Shown here: one piece after another, positions 1 to 8,497 of the stretch
How the letters are laid out: every line of letters begins with the position of its first letter
Position numbering within the stretch: the first letter of the stretch is position 1
DNA from: an uncultured Bacteroidales bacterium
GTDB taxonomy: Bacteria > Bacteroidota > Bacteroidia > Bacteroidales > F082
DNA: 64,000 nt
Reading direction: 5' to 3'
NCBI GenBank assembly: GCA_947166105.1
Contig: CAMVCZ010000011.1
Location: 1 to 64,000 of the forward strand
Made by a program: the position numbers and the translations under genes
Notes under the pieces: model-generated
Told to the model about the DNA's origin: nothing
Seen by the model: the letters and a program-made list of their open reading frames with translations, nothing else
Databases searched by the model: none

Positions 1-38
1 GCAACATTTTTACTAATTTTACAGCCAAATTCTGAGGT

Positions 39-188
39 ATGGCCAAGAGATTGGTGGTTGTTTTCATTTTACTGATTTCCAGTTTATTAGGATTTTCACA
101 AAACCCGTTCTCGCGAACTAACCCTTGTTCCGCCCACGGGCAAGACGGGCAAGGGCGAGTGAGTTGTCGGGCGGGGTGCCCGCCGTAG
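39..188 (+). pseudogene. Short signal-peptide frame, probably a truncated secreted-protein gene
   Basis: An ATG at 39 opens a 49-codon frame. Its first 20 residues look like a signal peptide: MAKRL, then a hydrophobic core, ending GFSQ. From about codon 30 the frame runs into GC-rich palindromic repeat DNA and stops at 186-188. I infer that a secreted-protein gene lost its body, or that repeat DNA invaded it. It could also be a chance frame. There is no recognisable domain. Confidence 0.35.
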
Positions 189-218
189 CGGGCTACCCAG
201 CCCCGTCCGGCAACTCAC
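159..218. repeat. Large imperfect palindrome
   Basis: GTGAGTTGtCGGgCGGGG at 159 pairs with the strand-reversed copy ending CAACTCAC at 218, leaving a loop of about 20 bases that itself holds the small hairpin CCCGC/GCGGG. It lies in the gap between the truncated secreted frame and cdsA. Its GC content contrasts with the AT-rich flanks. It looks like a dispersed REP-type intergenic element. Confidence 0.6.
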
Positions 219-235
219 GCGCGCGGTTTAGGAGA

Positions 236-253
236 CGACGCTTCCAAGCGTCG
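236..253. repeat. Perfect palindrome CGACGCTT-cc-AAGCGTCG
   Basis: Eight-base arms are separated by two bases. It is 18 bp after the larger palindrome and part of the same palindrome-rich intergenic block. No U-run follows on either strand, so a terminator is unlikely. Confidence 0.6.
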
Positions 254-331
254 CACCCTGCATAAACGTATGAATAATAAATCACAACGGAACAAAATAC
301 ACCCCTTTCGGGTATATTTTACAACCCATTC

Positions 332-352
332 TTCCGAATTTGCAATTCGGAA
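332..352. repeat. Perfect palindrome TTCCGAATT-tgc-AATTCGGAA
   Basis: Nine-base arms are separated by three bases, in the intergenic block upstream of cdsA. The stretch from 353 to 412 holds only a weaker hairpin (GCATTTGCAATGC), and from 451 to 660 I see no gene. Confidence 0.55.
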
Positions 353-412
353 ACCGTGAATATGAGCATTTGCAATGCGGGAATGATATAAGACCAACCT
401 AATCAAGTCCAT

Positions 413-450
413 AAAAGGCGGCCTTCTTTTTTTGAGGGGTCGCCTTTTTT
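413..450. terminator. Probable bidirectional terminator
   Basis: AAAAGGCG (413-420) pairs with CGCCTTTT (441-448) and is followed by T residues; an internal T-run lies in the loop. It lies between the palindromic block and the cdsA promoter. It would end transcripts from the left and mark the start of the cdsA unit. Confidence 0.5.
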
Positions 451-675
451 ATCGTTTTCGTCAGGAAAGCGTGTTTTCTTTCCTTTGCGAGCAGGGACTG
501 TCGTCACCTGCTTGTGTTCGGGTCGTCCTTTCAGGACTTTGGCGGCACGAGGGGGAACCCTAAAAGGGTGACGATAAAGAAGGCAGGCGGTATGAACCTC
601 TGCCGATAATTCGGATTTTGTCCCCCAAGTCGATGCCATGCAGGGTTATGATGTTCGTCGTATGATTCTTTTTCC

Positions 676-683
676 TATCTTTG
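676..683 (+). promoter_or_regulatory. Bacteroidetes -7 box TATCTTTG of cdsA-psd
   Basis: The octamer matches TAnnTTTG and lies 20 bases before the ATG at 704. This argues that cdsA starts at 704 rather than at the in-frame ATG at 638, which is upstream of the promoter. Confidence 0.6.
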
Positions 684-703
684 CGCATCATTTCGCAGTC
701 GTT

Positions 704-1516
704 ATGAAAGAATTGTTGGTTCGTTCGGTTTCAGGCTTGCTGCTGTGCATCGTAATCCTTGCTTGCGTGTTGGTTTCGCCCTACACCTGTGCCGTTTTGT
801 TGCTGTTCATCGTTGCGGTCGGCTCTTACGAGATGTCGAGGCTGTTTCAGATGAATTCCACGGTGGGCGTTGCCGTAGGCGAGGCTTGCGTTTTGGGCAC
901 ATTCGGCTTGGCGGCGATGGTGGCCTTGCAGGTCATTGGCCAGCAGTGGCTGCTGCTCGAATTGCCGTTGCTCATGTTGCCGTTCCTCTTCGCCTTGTTT
1001 TCCAAAAAGCACGATGCCAAGCACATCCTCCCTTATTTGTACGCTTCCCTTGCCTTCCTGAGCTTGCCTTCCGCCCTGATGCTATTCATGTATCGTGCGG
1101 AATTGTTTGGCAGTTTGGCCGGTTCGGGGCTGATAGTCTTGGTCTTCTGCCTTTTGTGGGCCAATGATGTCTTTGCCTATCTGACGGGAAAAATGCTGGG
1201 TAAGCACAAGCTTTTTTCTCGAATTTCTCCCGGAAAGACCATCGAGGGTAGCCTTGGCGGATTGGTGTTTACCGTGGTGGCCATGATGGTTTTCGCCCAT
1301 TATGCCGCATGGCTTCCCATTTCCAAAGGTATTGGCATGGCGGCCATTGTCGTCATTTTCGGCACTTTGGGCGACTTGTGCGAGTCGATGTTGAAACGGC
1401 AGGCCGGAGTGAAGGATTCGGGGAAACTGATTCCCGGCCACGGCGGTATTTTGGACCGTTTCGACTCGGTGATGTTCAGCGTACCGTTTATTTTCGTTTA
1501 TTTGCTGCTGCTATGA
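704..1516 (+). CDS. cdsA: Phosphatidate cytidylyltransferase
   Basis: This enzyme makes CDP-diacylglycerol from CTP and phosphatidic acid, the branch point of membrane phospholipid synthesis. The 270-residue protein is almost entirely hydrophobic with several membrane helices. Near the C-terminus (residues 228-248) it carries the family signature, SMLKRQAGVKDSG then IPGHGG with the D of ILDRFDS. I chose the start MKELLVRS because the promoter lies just before it; an in-frame ATG 22 codons earlier precedes the -7 box. The TGA stop overlaps the psd ATG (ATGA), so the two genes are translationally coupled and act in consecutive lipid pathways. Confidence 0.93.
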   Translation: MKELLVRSVSGLLLCIVILACVLVSPYTCAVLLLFIVAVGSYEMSRLFQMNSTVGVAVGEACVLGTFGLAAMVALQVIGQQWLLLELPLLMLPFLFALFSKKHDAKHILPYLYASLAFLSLPSALMLFMYRAELFGSLAGSGLIVLVFCLLWANDVFAYLTGKMLGKHKLFSRISPGKTIEGSLGGLVFTVVAMMVFAHYAAWLPISKGIGMAAIVVIFGTLGDLCESMLKRQAGVKDSGKLIPGHGGILDRFDSVMFSVPFIFVYLLLL

Positions 1517-2187
1517 AGATCAATAAAAGGTTACACGAGGAAGGGACAAGAGCCATTTTGATTGCCTTTGCAGTTATTGCCGTAACAATTGTTTTTGTCA
1601 ATTGGCTTTGGCCTTCGCAAACCATTTGGCATTATTTATTGTATGTGTTTGAATTTGTGGTTTTTATACTGACCATCCGCTTTTTCCGCGTCCCGATTTG
1701 GCGTAAGACGACGATGGAGGAAGATGCTGTGGTTTCGCCCGCCGATGGCTTGGTTGCGGCCAATGAGGTGGTGCTTGAGGATGAGTATTTCCACGATCGC
1801 CGCCGCCAGGTTTCCATTTTCATGTCGATTTACGATGTGCATATCAATTTCTTCCCGTTTGACGGCAAGGTGACCTATTACAAATACCATCCCGGAAAGT
1901 TCCTGTTGGCGTTCAAGCCGAAGTCGTCTACTGATAATGAGCATAATACGATTGTCTTGAAGGACAAGAAAGGGCGTGAAATCCTTGTTCGGCAGATTGC
2001 GGGTTTTGTGGCGCGTCGCATCGTTTGCGATCTCAAGGCCGACGATGAGGTCGTTGTAGGTGAGGAGCTTGGAATGATTCGTTTCGGTTCGCGCGTGGAT
2101 GTTTTCCTTCCTTTGGATGCTGAGGTTAAGGTGAAAATCAACCAAAAGACCACGGGCAAGGAAACGGTTTTGGCGATGCTGAAATAG
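1513..2187 (+). CDS. psd: Phosphatidylserine decarboxylase proenzyme, short type
   Basis: It converts phosphatidylserine to phosphatidylethanolamine at the inner membrane. The 224-residue protein has two N-terminal membrane segments (about residues 10-50), the VVSPADG motif, the conserved VHINFFP block, and the self-cleavage site Gly192-Ser193 in RFGSRVD, where Ser becomes the pyruvoyl group. The length fits the short phosphatidylserine decarboxylase family of Bacteroidetes. The start is the ATG at 1513, which overlaps the cdsA stop. A longer frame reading back to 1309 lies inside cdsA and is discarded. Confidence 0.93.
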   Translation: MKINKRLHEEGTRAILIAFAVIAVTIVFVNWLWPSQTIWHYLLYVFEFVVFILTIRFFRVPIWRKTTMEEDAVVSPADGLVAANEVVLEDEYFHDRRRQVSIFMSIYDVHINFFPFDGKVTYYKYHPGKFLLAFKPKSSTDNEHNTIVLKDKKGREILVRQIAGFVARRIVCDLKADDEVVVGEELGMIRFGSRVDVFLPLDAEVKVKINQKTTGKETVLAMLK

Positions 2188-2195
2188 CTTGAATA

Positions 2196-3467
2196 TCAAA
2201 GGATTCCCATGATTTCTTTGAGGCTTTTCACCTCAAACGTCCGCTCCCCTTCAATCGTTTCACCCTTTGGATTGAATAAAATTGTGTCTATTCCAGCTGC
2301 GCGGGCACCGTCAATGTCGACGGCCATCTCGTCGCCAATCATGAGGCTTTCTGCGGCGGTGGCATTGGCCTTCTGCAAGGCGTAATGGAAAATCTCAGGG
2401 TTGGGCTTCTTCACCCCGACTTCCTCCGAGACGGTCAAGGTCTCGAAATAAGGTTCCAAGCCCGAACCGCTCAATTTGGTGTGTTGCACCTCTTGGAAAC
2501 CGTTGGTAATCAGATGTAAATGGTATTTCGGCTTCAGGTAGTCAAGCAATTCCATCGTTCCGGGAACCAATCGGACAATGCGCGGCGACCAATACACATA
2601 ATCTTCGCTGAGATGATCGGCCAAGGCGGTGTCGTGGATGCCATAATGCGCCAAAGGCTGCATGAAACGGGTGCGGTTCAAGTAGTCTTTGGTGATCTTG
2701 TCCTCGCGGTAAAGCACCCAAAGTTGTTCATTCAGTGGATGATACACCTCATGGAACTCATGCGCACTCGGGATGCCAAGGCTTTTCAGATGGTATTTTT
2801 CATAGATGCACTCAAAAGCCACCTCCGCCGCAGCATCGAAGTCCCACAAAGTGCGGTCGAGGTCGAAGAAGATATGTTTGTATTTTTGATTTGGACCCTT
2901 CGACAGGCTCAGAGTTCCTTTGGTCGTTGAGCTTGTCGAAACGCCCACATTACTAATCATTTGTCTTAGCCACTCAAACAAAGCCACGGCTGCGGCATGG
3001 CTCACATTGAGCGAGCGCGTAGGGCCGGGCACGGGAATATAGACTACCATGTCGCATTGCGACAGGAGTTCGTCGCTGAGGCCGTGGCTCTCGCTGCCTA
3101 CGATGAAGGCCACATTTTCAGGAAGTTGCGTTTCGTAGATGCAGGTGGCGTTGTCGGCGGTTTCGATGGCGACGATGGTTTTGCCTTCGGGCACAATCTT
3201 GTGCAAATCGGTTTCTTCGCTGAAATACCAGCGGATGTTGTCGCGGCTTGAGGCGGCGGCGCGGCGCACCTTGCCGAGGCGATGTTCGTCCTCGTTGCCC
3301 AAGAAGCAGATCTCGGAAGCCCCGATATTGTCGGCCAAGCGAATCATGGCTCCGATGTTGTCGGGCGTGAGGAGATGGTCGGCGATGAGGATGGGGTGGG
3401 GAACCTGCTCAAAAAGTTTCTCTGGCGCAAGTTTCCCGAACAAATCGTTGGATTTTAAGTAGGTCAT
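2196..3467 (-). CDS. TrmH-family RNA methyltransferase fused to a HAD hydrolase
   Basis: Residues 1-170 form a SPOUT/TrmH domain with PDNIGAMIRLADNIGA, VGSESHGLS and the knot motif SLNVSHAAAVALFEW, expected to 2'-O-methylate RNA. Residues 196-423 form a YjjG-like HAD phosphatase with DLDRT (D202, D204), LITNGF, KKPNPEIF and GDEMAVDIDGA. These are usually separate genes. The joining linker (about 172-195, rich in Ser/Thr, with LSLSKG) is encoded by a palindromic repeat at 2899-2940, so the fusion may have been made by that insertion. It follows the C25 peptidase by 9 bases and is probably cotranscribed with it. A sequencing frameshift is not needed: both halves share one open frame. Confidence 0.85.
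   Translation of the reverse strand: MTYLKSNDLFGKLAPEKLFEQVPHPILIADHLLTPDNIGAMIRLADNIGASEICFLGNEDEHRLGKVRRAAASSRDNIRWYFSEETDLHKIVPEGKTIVAIETADNATCIYETQLPENVAFIVGSESHGLSDELLSQCDMVVYIPVPGPTRSLNVSHAAAVALFEWLRQMISNVGVSTSSTTKGTLSLSKGPNQKYKHIFFDLDRTLWDFDAAAEVAFECIYEKYHLKSLGIPSAHEFHEVYHPLNEQLWVLYREDKITKDYLNRTRFMQPLAHYGIHDTALADHLSEDYVYWSPRIVRLVPGTMELLDYLKPKYHLHLITNGFQEVQHTKLSGSGLEPYFETLTVSEEVGVKKPNPEIFHYALQKANATAAESLMIGDEMAVDIDGARAAGIDTILFNPKGETIEGERTFEVKSLKEIMGIL
2899..2940. repeat. Palindromic repeat in frame between TrmH and HAD domains
   Basis: TTCGACAGGCTCAG (2899-2912) is the near inverse of CGTTGAGCTTGTCGAA (2925-2940). The element translates without a stop as the inter-domain linker. The left arm recurs in the ftsZ linker at 7225-7239. 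Confidence 0.75.
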
Positions 3468-3476
3468 TTCTGTAAG

Positions 3477-6400
3477 TTATTGAATGACAAACTTTTTTGT
3501 GATGATTGCATCGTTGTTTCTGATTTGGATGAAATAAACGCCTTGAGCCATTCCGATGCATTGCAGTTGCATGGCTCCTGCGCTTTCTCCACTCGCGATT
3601 TGTCGACCGATTTCGTTGAAAATCCTATAACTGAAGTGCTCTACCAAGCTGATATACAATATGTTATGGGCAGGATTCGGGAAGAGTTGCACCTCTTTGT
3701 GGGTTATTGTATCCACGAATGTGTCGACGGTGACGGTAACGAATGTCGGGAGGGAGAATTGCTGTTTTGCATTGAAGGATGAAATATCGTAGGTGTAGGT
3801 GCCAATATTCTGGAAATCAGAGAAAATCGTTTCGTGTTGCACGGCAATCTGCTCACCATTGCGGCAGATGATGTAGTTTTCGTCAGTGCTGGTGCTTTCC
3901 CACGAAAGGCTGACTTCATTAAGGTTGACATGGACCTCCACATCGAGGGAAGGCAGGAAGGTGAAATTCTGCGCTCCGCTTTGTTGTGTGTTCCCGACAT
4001 CGATAATCTCGATTCCTGAAAGCGTGTGTGGCTTGGCTTCCAATAGGTAAAACATCTCAAAACTGGATCCGTTTGACACCGTGCGAGGTACGCCGAAAGC
4101 CGCCTTTATTGTGGTTGTGTTTCCAGCGGGAATGTCCCCGATGTCGTATAGCATTTGGTTGAAAATCAGCTTGGAAGAACAACTGAACAGTTGCAGTCGC
4201 GCTTGGTGTGCATCGCATGACCCCGAATTTTTTATACTAATTAATAAAGTGTCGGGAGTTCCAGGACGCACGGTGTTGGTTGGCTCGAACTGCGATAGCG
4301 TAAGGGTGGGTGCATGGAGTTTCATGCGGAAATGGCTCTCCCAAGAGTGAATTCCGTCCGTGCAAGTGAGGATGAAATTGGCATGGATGCCATCATTAAT
4401 CAATTCATTGACAGAGATTTCAAATTTGTTTTTGAGCGTGTATTTGGCAAGTGCATCGATATTGGGAATGGTGGCGAAGCCGGAATTGATTTCAATGAAG
4501 GGCGAATCTGTGCTGAGGCTCACTTGAACATTGGTGGCAGGCTCGTTTCCGAGGTTTTTGACGGTCAAGTCGAGGCCGAAAGTCTCGCCGTAGTCGGCAA
4601 GGCCGTTGGCATCGTTGATGCTGAAATTTTCGTAAGTGAGGAAAGGCCCGTTGGCGGGAATGATTTGAATGTCTTGATAATGAGTCACTTTATTGAAACC
4701 TATCACTGCCAATTTAGCGGTTCCGGCCACTTCGGGACAGGTGAAAGTGAGTGTGGCTTCCCCATCGATGACGGGTGTGCTGCACAGCACCTCGCCGTTG
4801 AAGGAAAGGGTGGCCAAGGCATAATCCACATCGGCGGTGATGAGGAGTTCGGTTTGCTCGAAGAAAATGGCTTCGGGTTGGCAAGTGACATTCATTTCGG
4901 TAGGATTGGCGGTGCGCAGCAACAGGCTCGGGTCGCCAAACAGAATCCAAGTGTTGTGCGTGTTGCCGTCATCACTTGGATGCAAGTCCAAGATTTTCAT
5001 GTTTCCGTTGAGCGAAGCCCCTCCAAAAGTATGGTGATATTGGTTGGCACTGCGCCATTCGCAAAGGATGTTGACCATCTCATCCTGACCCGTCATGGGC
5101 GGCTGCCAAGGTTGCGAAATCCAACTGAACATGCCGCCGATGGCTCCTGTAGGAACGCCTGTGGCATTGTTGGTGGCACGCATCCAAGCCTCGGCGAAGC
5201 AATTCACATTGAATTGACCGTTGTAGCAGGCCGTCGACCAGATGAAGGGCCATTTGTAGTCGTTGACCAAGGCATTTACATGGCCGTTGTTGAAATTGCC
5301 TACATACCAGCTCGTTGTGGAGCCATGGTTGCAGTAGTTGCAGATGCCCGCGCCTGCGTTGAAGTTTTCGCTCAGTTTGGCAGCATTGGTGCCGGAGCCT
5401 ACTCCGCGATAGTGTTGCGAAACCTCGTTGTAGGTATAATGCAATAAGGTGTCACGGATGTAATCAATGTGTACGTAATCGGATTCGCCGTGGTTGTGCC
5501 CGCTGCCCGAACCTTCGTTGGCACCGATGCCGATGCCCTTGCCGAGCCAATCGGAGGTGGAAGGCATGTCGCGCTCATAGTAAATCACCTTTGCGACTTG
5601 GTTTTGCACATCGGCCACGCTCCCAGCCGAAAAACGTCCGACGAAGATTTCGGGATAGTCGTCGTTGCCTTCGAGTTGGCCAAACCAAATGTCGGATGCG
5701 CCTCCGTTCATGGATTTGGGCGTGAGGTCGGAATAGTCGCCGACGAGGAGCACATAGCACAAGTTCTCTTCTGGGTTGTCGTAATGGCTGAGAATGAACG
5801 ACTTGATTTGTTCGGCATTATTGCCCCCAATCTCCGAAAGACTGACCAACGTGGTAGGTCGTCCCGACTCGTTTTTCCAGTCCACAAAGGGCTGCATGGC
5901 CTGCAAATACTGGTTTGGGCAGATGACCAGCATCTCGCCCTTGTCGGGGATGAAAGTGTATCTTGTCGCCTTTTCCCGATAGTTAAGGAAACGGTGGCGG
6001 TACATCTCTTGGGTTTCGGGCGATAGTTTCGTCGAGCCTTTCTTGCGAGCGATTTTCGGGTTGTTTCCTTTGTCGCCGACCTTTTTCATTGTCAGGGTCA
6101 AATGCGTGTAGACGCGCAGGGTTTTCGTAATGGGATTGTAGGCAAAGGGATAGACCAAAATGTTTTGCCCACGGCAATCGCGGAGAATGTAAGGTTTGTC
6201 CAATTGTGCCTGAAAATCAGGGGAAAAGCGGTTTTGGGAATAGGTTTCGCCATAGCGGTAGGGAACGGTTTCGGGGTCGATTTCGCGGCTGAAGTTGCCC
6301 TTCGAAGGCACTATTTCCATGTTTTCAAACTCCTGAAATTCCGCGTTTTTGACCTCAATTTCCATTTCGGCCATGTCGCCGATGAGGATGGGAATGGCAA

Positions 6401-6662
6401 ACAAAGGCAGGTCGGGGGCGGCTTCTTCCAATATGGAGGCCATCTTTGGCACGGTGATGAGGCTTTGCTGCCCTCTCGGTGTGCTGACAGATTCCTTGAA
6501 GAACCCTTGCAACGCAAAACTCACAGTGGTTTCTTGCTCCGAATCGGAAAGCAGTTTCACGCTCGGCGCGATGGGTGTTGAACTGCCACAATTAATCCAT
6601 TCTTGTGAGAATAAATTGATTATCAATAGATTGAAGATAAGAAATGCCAAACCTTTTTTCAT
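3477..6662 (-). CDS. Gingipain-like C25 cysteine peptidase with T9SS sorting domain
   Basis: A 1061-residue secreted protease. A signal peptide covers residues 1-20. A propeptide-like region runs to about 235. The caspase-fold C25 domain (about 243-570) carries the catalytic His446 in CNHGS and Cys479 in STACYNGQF. Immunoglobulin-like repeats follow (about 590-990). The last 70 residues are a type A T9SS sorting domain, beginning LFPNPAHN and ending KKFVIQ, so the protein should cross the outer membrane through the Por machinery and be anchored or released. It resembles gingipain R architecture, but substrate specificity cannot be read from sequence. It has its own promoter and lies just downstream of ftsZ. 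Confidence 0.9.
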   Translation of the reverse strand: MKKGLAFLIFNLLIINLFSQEWINCGSSTPIAPSVKLLSDSEQETTVSFALQGFFKESVSTPRGQQSLITVPKMASILEEAAPDLPLFAIPILIGDMAEMEIEVKNAEFQEFENMEIVPSKGNFSREIDPETVPYRYGETYSQNRFSPDFQAQLDKPYILRDCRGQNILVYPFAYNPITKTLRVYTHLTLTMKKVGDKGNNPKIARKKGSTKLSPETQEMYRHRFLNYREKATRYTFIPDKGEMLVICPNQYLQAMQPFVDWKNESGRPTTLVSLSEIGGNNAEQIKSFILSHYDNPEENLCYVLLVGDYSDLTPKSMNGGASDIWFGQLEGNDDYPEIFVGRFSAGSVADVQNQVAKVIYYERDMPSTSDWLGKGIGIGANEGSGSGHNHGESDYVHIDYIRDTLLHYTYNEVSQHYRGVGSGTNAAKLSENFNAGAGICNYCNHGSTTSWYVGNFNNGHVNALVNDYKWPFIWSTACYNGQFNVNCFAEAWMRATNNATGVPTGAIGGMFSWISQPWQPPMTGQDEMVNILCEWRSANQYHHTFGGASLNGNMKILDLHPSDDGNTHNTWILFGDPSLLLRTANPTEMNVTCQPEAIFFEQTELLITADVDYALATLSFNGEVLCSTPVIDGEATLTFTCPEVAGTAKLAVIGFNKVTHYQDIQIIPANGPFLTYENFSINDANGLADYGETFGLDLTVKNLGNEPATNVQVSLSTDSPFIEINSGFATIPNIDALAKYTLKNKFEISVNELINDGIHANFILTCTDGIHSWESHFRMKLHAPTLTLSQFEPTNTVRPGTPDTLLISIKNSGSCDAHQARLQLFSCSSKLIFNQMLYDIGDIPAGNTTTIKAAFGVPRTVSNGSSFEMFYLLEAKPHTLSGIEIIDVGNTQQSGAQNFTFLPSLDVEVHVNLNEVSLSWESTSTDENYIICRNGEQIAVQHETIFSDFQNIGTYTYDISSFNAKQQFSLPTFVTVTVDTFVDTITHKEVQLFPNPAHNILYISLVEHFSYRIFNEIGRQIASGESAGAMQLQCIGMAQGVYFIQIRNNDAIITKKFVIQ

Positions 6663-6681
6663 TGCACAATGGAATTTGCCA

Positions 6682-6689
6682 CAAAAATA
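6682..6689 (-). promoter_or_regulatory. -7 box TATTTTTG of the C25 peptidase gene
   Basis: On the minus strand this matches TAnnTTTG and lies 20 bases before the start codon at 6662, in the gap after ftsZ. It separates the peptidase transcript from the division cluster. Confidence 0.55.
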
Positions 6690-6732
6690 CAGATTTTTTT
6701 TGACATTGTGCTTGTTGATGCGGCTGTCTTAT

Positions 6733-8475
6733 TCAATCCACATTGCCATGCAAGTAGGAGTTCTCGCCGCTGATGCCGTTTTTGGTGGCGGAGTATTGCG
6801 ACAGTTCCTCGTCGGGGTGGCTGATGTCCACGTTGCGGCGCAGGTAGGCGGGCTGGTTTTCGAGTTCCTCCAAGCCGCGTGCGGTCCTAAAGTTCATGCT
6901 CAGGGCACGGAGACGCTGCTTCTTCAGCATCTCTTTCGGGTCGATTTCCTTGGCCTTCTTCGCTTCGAGGACGGCCACCTTCTGCTCGGCCTTGGCCTGC
7001 ACTTCCTCCTTGGTCATGATGCGCGAGGTGATTTCAAAGCCCTCGTCGTCGTTGCCGGTGGAACGGAAAGGATTGTCGAACACCTTGACGACGGGTCTTT
7101 CCTCCTCGAAATGCACCGCTGTAGGTCTTTCCTGAACGGGGGCAGCGGGTGTAAATCCCACCGTCGGCTCATTGAGTGGCTCGTCGTCTTCAGGATGGTT
7201 GTCCTCAACTGTTTGTGTCGGCCCTTCGACAGGCTCAGGAGCCTTGGTTTTTACAGGCTCAGGGGCCTTGGACTCTTCCGCAAACAGGGAGTGGACGGTC
7301 TTTTCCTCATGCTTTTCTTGTGGAACGAATTGGTCTACCTCGGTGGCGGCAACGGAACCCACGGCGGGCCTAACGGCAGTGGCATTTTCCTCGTCCTTCA
7401 CTTGGCCGTTCAGGTCGTAGACTTTCTTCGGCTGGGTGGAAGGTGTGGGGGCTTGCTTCTCGTTCAAAACTGTGCTGTAAGGCTTTGCATCGTGGTTGAA
7501 ACCGGTGGCAATCAGGGTGACGCTGAGGGCTTGGCCGAGGCTTTCGTCGGTGCCGTTGCCCCAAATCACGTCGGAGTTGTTGCCGCAGGCGTTTTGGGCG
7601 ATTTCGAGGATTTCGTCGACTTCGTCCAACGAGACTTCATCGGTGCCGGAGGTGATGTAGAGCAGGATGTTCTTTGCCCCTTCAATATTGGAATCATTGA
7701 GCAAGGGTGAGTGGATGGCATCCTTGATGGCTTTCTCGGCGCGGTTTTCGCCTTCGGCCACGCCTGCGCCCATGATGGCCTTGCCGCTGTCCTTCATCAC
7801 GGTTTTCACGTCCTCGAAGTCGACGTTGACATAGCCGGGAACGGTGATGATTTCGGCGATGCCACGGGCTGCGGTGGCCAACACGTCGTCGGCCTTTTTG
7901 AAGGCTTCGGAGAGTTTCATGTTGCCGTATTGGTCGCGGAGTTTGTCGGTGCTGATGAGGATGAGCGTGTCGACGCACTTTTTCAGTTCCTCGATGCCCG
8001 ACAAGGCCTGCAACTTGCGCCGGCGGCCTTCTCTTTCCATCGGCATGGTGACGATGCCCACGGTGAGGATGCCTTTGTCTTTGGCCAATTTGGCCACCAC
8101 TGGGGCTGCACCTGTGCCTGTGCCGCCGCCCATGCCAGCGGTGACGAACAGCATCTTGGTTTCGTCGTCGAGCAGGGCTTCAATCTCGTCGCGGCTCATT
8201 TCGGCGGCCTCGCGCCCGATGTTGGGGTCGTTGCCGGCCCCGAGTTCGCGCTTGCCGAGGTGAACCCGCGTTTTCACGTTGCTTTTCAGCAAGGCTTGGT
8301 GGTCGGTGTTGCAAAGCACGAAATCAACCCCTTGGATGCCCTCTTCCATCATGTGGTTGACGGCGTTGCCGCCGCCGCCGCCCACACCGACGACCTTGAT
8401 ATAGTTGGGCTTTTGCGCATCAACGGGCTTGAAAACTTCGTCGTTGCTGTTGCTGAATGTATAGTCTTCTGCCAT
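6733..8475 (-). CDS. ftsZ: Cell division GTPase FtsZ
   Basis: The tubulin-like protein that polymerises into the division ring. The GTPase domain (about 25-335) shows GGGGGNAVNHM, the tubulin signature GGGTGTG at 116-122, and the T7 synergy loop NVDFED at 217-222. At 580 residues it is longer than the usual ~380-430 because of a charged, Pro/Glu-rich linker (about 345-520) before the conserved-looking tail. Part of this linker (about 402-418, KAPEPVKT repeats) is encoded by a dispersed repeat. It is the last gene of the dcw run, 22 bases after ftsA. Confidence 0.97.
   Translation of the reverse strand: MAEDYTFSNSNDEVFKPVDAQKPNYIKVVGVGGGGGNAVNHMMEEGIQGVDFVLCNTDHQALLKSNVKTRVHLGKRELGAGNDPNIGREAAEMSRDEIEALLDDETKMLFVTAGMGGGTGTGAAPVVAKLAKDKGILTVGIVTMPMEREGRRRKLQALSGIEELKKCVDTLILISTDKLRDQYGNMKLSEAFKKADDVLATAARGIAEIITVPGYVNVDFEDVKTVMKDSGKAIMGAGVAEGENRAEKAIKDAIHSPLLNDSNIEGAKNILLYITSGTDEVSLDEVDEILEIAQNACGNNSDVIWGNGTDESLGQALSVTLIATGFNHDAKPYSTVLNEKQAPTPSTQPKKVYDLNGQVKDEENATAVRPAVGSVAATEVDQFVPQEKHEEKTVHSLFAEESKAPEPVKTKAPEPVEGPTQTVEDNHPEDDEPLNEPTVGFTPAAPVQERPTAVHFEEERPVVKVFDNPFRSTGNDDEGFEITSRIMTKEEVQAKAEQKVAVLEAKKAKEIDPKEMLKKQRLRALSMNFRTARGLEELENQPAYLRRNVDISHPDEELSQYSATKNGISGENSYLHGNVD
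7225..7271. repeat. Dispersed repeat inside the ftsZ linker
   Basis: TTCGACAGGCTCAGG at 7225-7239 is identical over its first 14 bases to the left arm of the palindrome at 2899. A second partial copy, ACAGGCTCAGGGGCC, begins at 7253. It is in frame and encodes the tandem APEPV units of the linker. Confidence 0.65.
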
Positions 8476-8497
8476 GGTTTTGAGGATTTTTTAGGGG

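Noticed and set aside
1309..1512. N-terminal extension of psd
   Set aside because: This part lies inside cdsA in another frame; the ATG at 1513 has the normal family start and ATGA coupling.
4314..5447. Long plus-strand frame opposite the C25 peptidase gene
   Set aside because: It is a shadow of the peptidase coding strand, with no domain and no promoter.
6349..7710. 453-codon plus-strand frame opposite ftsZ and the peptidase start
   Set aside because: It is antisense to two well-supported genes, and its Val/Gly/Leu-rich composition is typical of a reverse-strand shadow.
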